From Deferribacteres bacterium (GTDB taxonomy: Bacteria > Nitrospirota > Thermodesulfovibrionia > UBA6902), in NCBI GenBank assembly GCA_030598625.1, contig JAUVPO010000012.1, forward strand, positions 1 to 16,088: a DNA stretch of 16,088 nucleotides, written 5' to 3'. Positions 7,050 to 12,736 of this stretch are shown one piece after another. Position numbers and translations under genes: made by a program. The notes under the pieces are model-generated. The model was not told the origin of the DNA. It saw only the letters and a list, made by a program, of their open reading frames with translations, and did no database searches. Every line of letters begins with the position of its first letter. The stretch's first letter is position 1.

Positions 7050-8290
7050 TATTTAATTTTCAGGGTAACTGTCAGCATACTGGATACTATTTCGGGATGT
7101 TCCGCGATAAACTTCAGTTCATCGTCCGTCAGGGGTTTCTGGGTATGCAGATTAGCGTACTGGACAAGTTCAAGTATCTTCCTGGCTTCCTTATCATCCT
7201 GAAAGTGGATACCCAGATCGTCATAGACATGTCTGAAACCCTTGAGCCCCCCATACTCGCCGGTTGTTATTACTCTGCCCGTCTGTAAAAGTTCAGGCTC
7301 TCCTCTTCCCACATCTTCAGGGTCATAAAGCTCGTAATTTCGTCTGTCTTTCAAAGCGCCGTCAGCGTGTATGCCGGATTCGTGAGCAAAGGCATTTGCC
7401 CCCACACCCACCTGTTTTATCGGGATCGGAATGCCGAAGGCATAAGACGCGTACCGGGCAACTTTCCACGATTTTTTCAGGTTCACTTTTTCATCCAGAT
7501 GAACTGTATCCTCAAAACCGTGCGAATATTTAAGTGCAAGCATGGTCGACACTAAGTCGCAGTTGCCGGCCCTCTCTCCATAACCATTGATGGTTGTGTT
7601 TATATAGGCATCTACTCCGTTTTCTATAGCTCCCTGGGCGCCTGCCACAGACACGGCTTCCGCCATACCGAGATCATTATGACAGTGCATTTCTATTGGA
7701 AATTTTGTTTTCCGGGTGATTTCTTTAATCCGCCGATAGATGGTTATAGGATCGTCCGCTCCCAGAGTATCACAATAGCGAAAACGGTCAGCACCGTTTT
7801 CCTTTGCTGCCAGGGCAAATTCCAGGAGCTTTTCCATGTCCGTCCTCGAAGCGTCTTCCGCATTGACCCCAACGGTCTCCGCGCCAAGCTCTTTTGCTGT
7901 TTTCAGGGCCTTAATCATGGAACTCTGGACGTCCTTCCATGTTTTTCTTCCCTGGAATTTTCCGTCAATCATTATGTCGGAGGTGGAAATGGAAATATTC
8001 AGGTGCTTTATATCAGGACAGTTTTTAAAAGTAAGCTTAATGTCTTCAGGGACAGCCCTGCACCAGCCTTCAAGGAGCATATTACTGATCGCGCCTTTTT
8101 TGGCAAGTTCGAGGTTGGCGTTTATGTAATTTACTTCATGCTTCAGGGTGGGAAAACCTATCTCGCTCTGGAATATTCCCATTTCATCGAGATAGATGTT
8201 AAGCATTGTCTTTGCAAGCTTGCTTAATAATATACGGGAAGTCTGCACCCCGTCCCTGTTTGTAACATCTATGAGATATATATTTTTCAT
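7049..8290 (-). CDS. LeuA-family acyl-CoA:2-oxoacid synthase (Re-citrate or homocitrate synthase candidate)
   Basis: This enzyme condenses acetyl-CoA with a 2-oxoacid; oxaloacetate (Re-citrate synthase) or 2-oxoglutarate (homocitrate synthase) are the candidates. The protein has 413 residues. It is a TIM-barrel of the DRE-TIM family with DVTNRDGVQT (Arg12, Asp13), the metal ligands HCHND (His202, His204), GYGERAGNCDL (237-247) and HESGIHADG (303-311). The C-terminal allosteric domain of true LeuA (~500+ residues) is missing. The first motif is RDGVQT rather than the RDGEQ of isopropylmalate synthases. It is directly coupled to an isocitrate-type dehydrogenase. Anaerobes that lack the usual Si-citrate synthase often use a LeuA-like Re-citrate synthase, and this pairing fits that use. 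Leucine biosynthesis is unlikely from the context. There is no strong Shine-Dalgarno; ubiX lies 89 bp upstream on the same strand. Confidence 0.85.
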   Translation of the reverse strand: MKNIYLIDVTNRDGVQTSRILLSKLAKTMLNIYLDEMGIFQSEIGFPTLKHEVNYINANLELAKKGAISNMLLEGWCRAVPEDIKLTFKNCPDIKHLNISISTSDIMIDGKFQGRKTWKDVQSSMIKALKTAKELGAETVGVNAEDASRTDMEKLLEFALAAKENGADRFRYCDTLGADDPITIYRRIKEITRKTKFPIEMHCHNDLGMAEAVSVAGAQGAIENGVDAYINTTINGYGERAGNCDLVSTMLALKYSHGFEDTVHLDEKVNLKKSWKVARYASYAFGIPIPIKQVGVGANAFAHESGIHADGALKDRRNYELYDPEDVGRGEPELLQTGRVITTGEYGGLKGFRHVYDDLGIHFQDDKEARKILELVQYANLHTQKPLTDDELKFIAEHPEIVSSMLTVTLKIK

Positions 8291-8379
8291 GAACGCTTAT
8301 TTAACCATATTCTGACGATGTTTTCAATATGCGGAAGAAAAAAATCAGGATTTCAATGTAACTGCAGGCCGTTATGAAG

Positions 8380-8973
8380 TTATCCCCACCTCTTGAAAAG
8401 ACTATGCCCGATCCCTGAAATATCGAGGATCTTTCCTGCGACAAAGTCCACAATTTCACTGATATCTTTCGGCTTTTGATAAAAAGCCGGTACGGGCGGC
8501 GCAATCTTTACCCCCATCCGGGCAAGCTTGAGCATATTTTCAAGATGTATTGCGTTAAAGGGCATTTCACGGGGAGCGAGAATAAGTTTTCTGCCTTCTT
8601 TCAACATAACATCCGCAGCCCTTTCTATTAAATTGTTTGCATAGCCGTTTGCAATACCTGAAAGGGTCTTCATGGAGCAGGGCACAATAAACATGCCGTC
8701 AGTCAAAAACGAACCGCTTGATACAGGCGCTGCAAGGTTGTCTTCACTGAAATATTCAATCTTTTTTGAGGAGAAATATTTTTGGATCTTTTTTCCTGTC
8801 TCCGATTCTTTCCTGCCGCTCCAGTCCGCGCCCGTCTCGGTCTTTATAATTAAAAAGGCCTGCCTGGACACGCACAGATAAACAGTGTCAACAGATTTAA
8901 TAAGCTCCTCTATCAGTCTGATGCCGTAGATCGACCCGCTTGCGCCTGAAATTGCAACTATACAGGATTTCAT
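8380..8973 (-). CDS. ubiX: UbiX-family flavin prenyltransferase
   Basis: This enzyme makes prenylated FMN from reduced FMN and dimethylallyl phosphate, the cofactor of UbiD-type decarboxylases in quinone and aromatic-acid metabolism. The protein has 197 residues, normal for the family. Visible signatures are the N-terminal flavin loop ISGASGS, the block VPCSMKTLSGIANGYA, RAADVMLKEGRKLIL, and APREMPFNAIHLENM followed by ARMGVKIAPPVPAFY, all diagnostic of UbiX/PAD1. No ubiD is in the window, so its partner decarboxylase must be elsewhere. It reads in the same direction as the citrate-type synthase and may head that operon. No Shine-Dalgarno is seen; an inverted repeat TGTTA-N5-TAACA (8974-8988) occupies the space directly before the start codon. 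Confidence 0.95.
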   Translation of the reverse strand: MKSCIVAISGASGSIYGIRLIEELIKSVDTVYLCVSRQAFLIIKTETGADWSGRKESETGKKIQKYFSSKKIEYFSEDNLAAPVSSGSFLTDGMFIVPCSMKTLSGIANGYANNLIERAADVMLKEGRKLILAPREMPFNAIHLENMLKLARMGVKIAPPVPAFYQKPKDISEIVDFVAGKILDISGIGHSLFKRWG

Positions 8974-8988
8974 TGTTACATTTTAACA
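8974..8988. promoter_or_regulatory. Inverted repeat abutting the ubiX start codon
   Basis: TGTTA-CATTT-TAACA is a perfect 5-bp inverted repeat immediately before the ATG, where a ribosome-binding site would normally lie. It could be an operator or a small translational hairpin. A repeat this short can occur by chance. Confidence 0.3.
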
Positions 8989-9017
8989 TATAGACGCTTC
9001 TGTTGCGGAGTTCTCTC

Positions 9018-9341
9018 TTACTCCCTATTGATAAATTCACTTACGGCAACTTTTCCAGATCTGTTTTTATAAAAATAAAATGTCTTATTATTGTTCCTTC
9101 GGCCTGAAAAAATTATTTTGAATTTTATCGGATAACATTTGTATTCTTCTATATACTCTCCCCGTTCTATTACTTCAGCTTTAATTATTTCCCGGCCACG
9201 AAAAAAAAGATAATGGTCTTTTACAAGCTTGACAGCTTTTTCATCGGAAAGGAGCCTTGATGATGAACAATCCGTAGATAACAGGAATACGGGGACCAGT
9301 ACCAATGAACATAATATTTTTCTAACGCCAATTATTCTCAT
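9018..9341 (-). CDS. Small exported protein of unknown function
   Basis: I do not recognise this protein. From the ATG at 9341 it has 107 residues. It begins with a basic n-region (MRIIGVRK), then a hydrophobic stretch (ILCSLVLVPVFLLS) and a Cys (STDCSSS), giving a signal-peptide or lipoprotein-like N-terminus. The residue before the Cys is Asp, which is not a normal lipobox, so lipidation is doubtful. The mature part is basic and rich in Lys, Tyr and Phe, consistent with a small beta-rich domain (for example YKCYPIKFKIIFSGRR). Longer in-frame starts exist at 9362 (ATG) and 9431 (TTG), but they add residues before the signal sequence. It is 44 bp upstream of ubiX on the same strand and divergent from the diguanylate cyclase gene. 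Confidence 0.6.
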   Translation of the reverse strand: MRIIGVRKILCSLVLVPVFLLSTDCSSSRLLSDEKAVKLVKDHYLFFRGREIIKAEVIERGEYIEEYKCYPIKFKIIFSGRRNNNKTFYFYKNRSGKVAVSEFINRE

Positions 9342-9690
9342 TTTTACAAAGCAGCCTCTCATCTTAAAAAAAACGCTCTTCAGGCTTTCCTTTGGAAAAA
9401 ACCTGATTAGCCCACAAAGAATTCTGTGCAAATGCCTTCATATAAGGAAAAAAGCAAATAATGTTCCAGACCAACAAATGTCTAATAAACAGATGGTTAG
9501 CCAAACAGGGCCTTATTGCTTATGTCATAACGACAAGACACTTTGTCATTTATGGCATAAGAAAGCAATGAAATTAATCTTTCTCAGGTAATTGCCGATA
9601 AGATAAACAAAGAAAACCTTTATTAAAAGATGAAAAACGTTTTTACCATCAAAAGAGCCGATTGTTTTGAGAGTTAATCGTGAAAACAAT
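9342..9690. other. Divergent intergenic region, AT-rich, with regulatory repeats
   Basis: This stretch of ~350 bp lies between the small exported protein and the diguanylate cyclase gene, read away from each other. It contains the paired palindromes at 9520-9560 and no convincing gene. A 120-codon open frame crosses it, but it overlaps the small gene antisense and has no family resemblance. No confident -35/-10 pair for either gene was found. Confidence 0.5.
9520..9560. promoter_or_regulatory. Two TTATGnCATAA palindromes 30 bp apart, candidate operators
   Basis: TTATGTCATAA (9520-9530) and TTATGGCATAA (9550-9560) are identical palindromes except for the central base, and their centres are exactly 30 bp apart (about three helical turns). 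Between them GACAA (9532-9536) and TTGTC (9543-9547) also pair, so the whole of 9516-9564 forms one imperfect hairpin. No T-run follows on either strand, which speaks against a terminator. Tandem in-phase sites upstream of a signalling gene suggest binding of a dimeric regulator; the regulator is unknown. Confidence 0.5.
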
Positions 9691-10557
9691 ATGAAGATAT
9701 TAATCGCAGAAGATGATGCCGTTTCGCACCGTCTACTTGAATCGCTGCTTATTAAGTGGAATTATGAAGTAGTTTCTTGCTCCGACGGCAGGGAGGCGCT
9801 GGAAATGCTTCTGCACGAAGATTCACCATCTATAGCCATACTTGACTGGATGATGCCGGAGATTGATGGAGTAAACGTATGCCGTGAAGTGAGAAAACTG
9901 AAAAAAGACCGGTATACTTATATACTTTTCCTTACAGCGAAAGGGCAACAGGAGGATATAGTCGATGGCCTGAAAGCTGGCGCAGACGATTATATTATCA
10001 AGCCTTTTAATGCACATGAATTAGAGATGCGCATCAGGACCGGCAAACGCATTATTGAACTTGAGGAAAAATTGCGCGACCTCTCGTTCAGGGACAGTCT
10101 TACGGGTATTTACAACCGGCGAGGATTCTTCACTTTAAGCGAGCATCAGTTAAAAATGGCCGGACGGCAAAATAGAACGGTCCTGTTGCTTTTTGCAGAT
10201 ATAGATAATTTAAAAGACATCAATGATACATACGGCCATAAAGAGGGGGATTCGGTATTAATCGAGACGACCAGGATACTCAAAGAAACTTATCGGAAGT
10301 CTGATATTATTGCCCGGATCGGCGGGGATGAATTTGCGGTTTTTTTTATGGGCTCCTTGGAAAATGACGCTGAAGCAATCACTCGTCGCTTACAAAAAAA
10401 CATTGAAACGTATAATATAAAAAACGGCAAATATAAGCTGTCAATCAGTTTTGGCATCTCATCTTTTACTCCCGAATCAGTTCACGATATAGAAGATATA
10501 TTATATCAGGTGGATAAATTAATGTACGAGCAGAAAAAGCATAAGCAGAGGCATTAA
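9691..10557 (+). CDS. Response regulator with GGDEF diguanylate cyclase output domain
   Basis: This protein makes the second messenger c-di-GMP under control of a phosphorylated receiver. It has 288 residues from the ATG at 9691; an upstream TTG at 9667 would add 8 residues but has no better ribosome site. The receiver (1-120) has acidic Asp8/Asp9, phospho-acceptor Asp52 in AILDWMMP, Thr82 and Lys104. A short helix (ELEEKLRDLSFRDSLTGIYNRRGF) leads to the GGDEF domain. The active-site GGDEF at 211-215 is intact, and the RKSD inhibitory I-site at 202-205 lies five residues before it, so an active, product-inhibited cyclase is expected. Architecture is REC-GGDEF (WspR-like, single receiver). No histidine kinase is adjacent, so its input is an orphan in this window. 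It converges with rsmG after 19 nt. Confidence 0.95.
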   Translation: MKILIAEDDAVSHRLLESLLIKWNYEVVSCSDGREALEMLLHEDSPSIAILDWMMPEIDGVNVCREVRKLKKDRYTYILFLTAKGQQEDIVDGLKAGADDYIIKPFNAHELEMRIRTGKRIIELEEKLRDLSFRDSLTGIYNRRGFFTLSEHQLKMAGRQNRTVLLLFADIDNLKDINDTYGHKEGDSVLIETTRILKETYRKSDIIARIGGDEFAVFFMGSLENDAEAITRRLQKNIETYNIKNGKYKLSISFGISSFTPESVHDIEDILYQVDKLMYEQKKHKQRH

Positions 10558-10576
10558 CTTTCTACCTGAAAAATTC

Positions 10577-11254
10577 TTAATCCACGGAAGTCCCTCCACA
10601 TGACAATACGATCAAATTCCTTTCAGCTCCTGAAAAAGGTAAATAAAGTCTATGAATTTTTTTCACTTGACCGGAGAATTGTGTGTGTGTTTCCAGTTCT
10701 CTTAGCTCTCGTGAAACCTTTGGGCCTTTATTAAGTATGAGTCTGCCGTCATTTTTAGTATAGGGACAGGCGGTCTTGAGGAATTCTTCAATGTTGAACG
10801 TTGCCCTCGATACAATGATGTCATATTTTTTTTCATGCTCTTTGCCGAGATTTTCAATCCTCCGCTCTATAACGTTTATTTCAGACAATTTAAGCAACCT
10901 GATTATATGTCTTAGAAAAGCGGTTTTTTTCCTTGATGACTCAATGAGCGTCATGTCCAATCGCGGTATGGCAATTTTAAGCGGTATCCCCGGGAAACCG
11001 GCGCCTGTGCCCGCGTCGGCCAATCTTAAAGTTCCGTCCGGAACGGCTATCGCATAAAGCAGGGAATCAAGGAAATGCTTTTCTACAATGTCTTCATCAC
11101 TCCTTAAAGCGGTAAGGTTATAAGCCCTGTTCCATTTCTTAAGCTCCGATTGAAATGTCATAAAGGCGCTGATCTGATCATCGGAGCAGATAATGCCTAT
11201 CTCTTTTAATCCCTTTTTTAGTAACTCTTCAGCTACAACTTTATCAAAAGCCAT
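10577..11254 (-). CDS. rsmG: 16S rRNA (guanine-527-N7)-methyltransferase RsmG
   Basis: This enzyme methylates N7 of G527 in 16S rRNA using S-adenosylmethionine. The protein has 225 residues. The N-terminal KKWNRAYNLTAL (39-50) and HFLDSLL (60-66) are RsmG signatures. The SAM loop DAGTGAGFPG is at 80-89, and SRA (149-151) carries the conserved Arg. The start overlaps the last 22 bp of the phosphoesterase gene, and no Shine-Dalgarno stands out, so coupling to the upstream gene is likely. It is usually found near gidA/parAB at the origin in many bacteria; here it is instead the last gene of a menG-linked operon. Confidence 0.95.
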   Translation of the reverse strand: MAFDKVVAEELLKKGLKEIGIICSDDQISAFMTFQSELKKWNRAYNLTALRSDEDIVEKHFLDSLLYAIAVPDGTLRLADAGTGAGFPGIPLKIAIPRLDMTLIESSRKKTAFLRHIIRLLKLSEINVIERRIENLGKEHEKKYDIIVSRATFNIEEFLKTACPYTKNDGRLILNKGPKVSRELRELETHTQFSGQVKKIHRLYLPFSGAERNLIVLSCGGTSVD

Positions 11255-11589
11255 TGTTTTGCTTTAAGGTGCACCAGGCTGTATTTGCCTTTCAGTCGTT
11301 TGCCTTTTAATTCGAAAAGTATGCTCTTCTGAGATTCCGACTCCAGTTTATATGTTCCCCTGTCCCAGATTTTCACCGTACCCGCGCCGTATTCACCTTC
11401 TGCTATTTCTCCCTCAAAATCCATATAATCAAGCTCATGGTCTTCGACCTGTATCGCGAGACGCTTGAGCAGCTTTTCCTCGGGCACACCCTTTGGCACT
11501 GCCCAGCTTTTAAGCGCCCCTTCTTTCTCAAGCCTGAAGTCCCAGTGGAGATTGCGCGCGTGATGCTCCTGGACAACAAAACGGCTCAT
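11233..11589 (-). CDS. Stand-alone LigD-type 3'-phosphoesterase domain protein
   Basis: This is the phosphoesterase (PE) module of the non-homologous end-joining protein LigD, here as a separate 118-residue protein. It trims 3' ribonucleotides or 3' phosphates at DNA ends. The PE landmarks are present: QEHH (His9), LHWDFRLE (His15, Asp17, Arg19), KSWAVPKG (27-34), VEDHELDY (His51), EGEYGAG, and a terminal WLLIK. The five residues matching the P. aeruginosa LigD PE catalytic set (His42, His48, Asp50, Arg52, His84) are all kept. It lacks the disordered N-terminal extension and has neither ligase nor polymerase domain. Its ATG overlaps the menG stop (ATGA), and its end overlaps the start of rsmG by 22 bp, so it is a tight operon member. 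No Ku or ligase is in the window. Confidence 0.92.
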   Translation of the reverse strand: MSRFVVQEHHARNLHWDFRLEKEGALKSWAVPKGVPEEKLLKRLAIQVEDHELDYMDFEGEIAEGEYGAGTVKIWDRGTYKLESESQKSILFELKGKRLKGKYSLVHLKAKQWLLIKL

Positions 11590-12299
11590 CTTACCGTGCC
11601 TGTATATACAATTGCCGCGCCGAAAGTCAATTTACAGTAGCCGACATCCTGTAAGCCGGTCTCTTCCATTGCCTGTTTAAATTTTTCGGGCGGAGGGAAA
11701 TCGAGCATTGAATCAGGAAGGTATTTATAAGCGCCCTTTTTACCGGAGACAATCTCGCCGATAAAAGGGAGTATTTTAGTGATATAAAAGTGGAAAACAG
11801 GCTGGAAGAAGCGGCTTTGAACACTCGTAAATTCCAGAATGACAACTTTCCCTCCGCTTTTAACGACCCTGCCCATCTCGCCTATGCCCTTTTTATAGTC
11901 CTGAACATTGCGTATGCCGAAGGCGATTATCGAGCCGTCAAACGTATTGTCATCAAAAGGCAGGGATGTAACATCGGCAAAGCGGACATCTATCCTGTCC
12001 TCCAGCCCCGCGCCTCTGACTTTTTCCCTTCCCAATGCCAGCATCCCCTCGCTGAAATCCACAGCCACAACCCTTGTACCTGGCAAATGTCTCTTTATTA
12101 TCTCTAAGGCGACATCACAGGTGCCCGTAGCTATATCGAGGAACTTTGCGTTTTCTCTTTCAGGAAGCCGGCCGACTGCGAACTTTCTCCAGGAGCGGTC
12201 TATGCCCAAACTTAACACCCTGTTTAAGAGGTCATAGCGGGGAGCTATTGTTGAAAACATGGTCTGAATTTTTTCCGGGTCCTTAGCCTGTTTGTTCAT
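11586..12299 (-). CDS. menG: Demethylmenaquinone/ubiquinone C-methyltransferase MenG/UbiE
   Basis: This enzyme performs the SAM-dependent C-methylation that finishes menaquinone (or ubiquinone) synthesis, at the membrane face. The chosen ATG at 12299 gives 237 residues and starts MNKQAKDPEKIQTMFSTIA, in line with family N-termini. It has the family motif APRYDLLNRVLSLGIDRSWR (19-38), the SAM site LDIATGTCDVA (54-64), ADVTSLPFDD, AFGIRNVQD, LEF and the C-terminal PDSMLDFPPPEKF. A TTG start at 12365 would add 22 residues, but that stretch is the palindromic repeat and is probably untranslated. A TTGACA-N17-TAAACT promoter candidate lies at 12403-12375. The next two genes overlap it in sequence, so it heads the operon. 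Whether the quinone is mena- or ubiquinone cannot be read from this gene; the anaerobic flavour of the window favours menaquinone. Confidence 0.95.
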   Translation of the reverse strand: MNKQAKDPEKIQTMFSTIAPRYDLLNRVLSLGIDRSWRKFAVGRLPERENAKFLDIATGTCDVALEIIKRHLPGTRVVAVDFSEGMLALGREKVRGAGLEDRIDVRFADVTSLPFDDNTFDGSIIAFGIRNVQDYKKGIGEMGRVVKSGGKVVILEFTSVQSRFFQPVFHFYITKILPFIGEIVSGKKGAYKYLPDSMLDFPPPEKFKQAMEETGLQDVGYCKLTFGAAIVYTGTVR

Positions 12300-12322
12300 G
12301 CAATTAATCTGATAAATTCGGT

Positions 12323-12346
12323 AGGGGCGAACTGCAGTTCGCCCCT
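12323..12346. repeat. GGGGCGAA/TTCGCCCC palindrome, copy 2
   Basis: This is a perfect 24-bp palindrome whose left half is AGGGGCGAACTG. It shares its GGGGCGAA...TTCGCCCC arms with the element at 3181-3208. It lies 24 bp upstream of the menG ATG, inside the likely 5' leader, so it could form a leader hairpin as well as being a dispersed repeat. Confidence 0.75.
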
Positions 12347-12374
12347 CCGTTTCTCTTTTGTTCAATACGACTGA

Positions 12375-12403
12375 AGTTTAAAATATGAGGCCTGTCATGT
12401 CAA
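12375..12403 (-). promoter_or_regulatory. Candidate sigma70 promoter of the menG-PE-rsmG operon
   Basis: On the minus strand, -35 TTGACA (12403-12398) is followed after 17 bp by TAAACT (12380-12375). Transcription would start near 12368 and leave a ~70-nt leader that carries the palindrome. The -35 is perfect and the -10 matches 4 of 6. Confidence 0.4.
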
Positions 12404-12506
12404 TGTAAGGACGCTGCAAAAAAATTATTCCTTGGTTTATTCTGAAAATCTCAATCAATTCAAAAAATGCATTATTTGGATTAACACTGATATTGTGTAA
12501 AAGTGA

Positions 12507-12535
12507 TTGACAAAACAACATTTATTTGGTAATTT
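12507..12535 (+). promoter_or_regulatory. Candidate sigma70 promoter of the polyketide synthase gene
   Basis: TTGACA (12507-12512) is followed after 17 bp by TAATTT (12530-12535), a perfect -35 with a weak -10. It would give a leader of about 195 nt that includes the inverted repeats at 12596-12663. Confidence 0.35.
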
Positions 12536-12595
12536 ATTTTCCTATTAACAAAAACTTGCCTTACTAAAAATAAAGAAAAGATAAATCAAATAACT

Positions 12596-12663
12596 GTTGG
12601 CAGAGTAGGGAAAAGCTGTTTCAGCTTAATGTGAACGCCAACGCAGTTTGTCGCTGAGAAGCG
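12596..12663 (+). promoter_or_regulatory. Potentially structured 5' leader upstream of the polyketide synthase
   Basis: GTTGGC (12596-12601) pairs with GCCAAC (12637-12642) and encloses a 6-bp hairpin AAGCTG-TTT-CAGCTT (12613-12627). It is followed by CGCT-GAGA-AGCG (12652-12663), a stem closed by a GNRA-type loop. I could not match it to a known riboswitch class. It could be a cis-regulatory RNA or a chance set of short repeats. Confidence 0.35.
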
Positions 12664-12736
12664 CTTTCCAATCGCAGAGCACATTAGCAGGTCCCACAGG
12701 TTTGAAGGGCGTATCTGCTATACAGAGGGACGTACA

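Larger units (their letters stand above)
12366..12736. other. AT-rich divergent regulatory region with potentially structured leader
   Basis: This ~370-bp region has no gene and separates the menG operon (-) from the polyketide synthase (+). It is clearly richer in A+T than the flanking coding DNA. It holds candidate promoters on both strands and a set of local inverted repeats at 12596-12663. The reading frame of the polyketide synthase is open back to a TGA at 12632-12634 but has no other ATG, GTG or TTG, so the region before 12737 is untranslated. Confidence 0.6.

Noticed and set aside
7679..8227. 182-codon plus-strand open frame
   Set aside because: Antisense to the LeuA-family synthase, whose motifs are intact; no family resemblance.
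9516..9564. Inverted repeat as an intrinsic terminator
   Set aside because: No T-run follows on either strand, it is not directly behind a gene end, and the stem is imperfect with palindromic submotifs; operators explain it better.
9229..9591. 120-codon plus-strand open frame in the divergent gap
   Set aside because: It overlaps the small exported protein antisense and runs through the paired palindromes; composition is not protein-like.
12300..12365. N-terminal extension of menG from a TTG start
   Set aside because: The 22 residues are encoded by the palindromic repeat and do not resemble family N-termini; ATG 12299 fits better.
12596..12663. Known riboswitch (c-di-GMP, cobalamin, THF, TPP)
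   Set aside because: I compared the remembered consensus cores and none is present; only generic stems remain.
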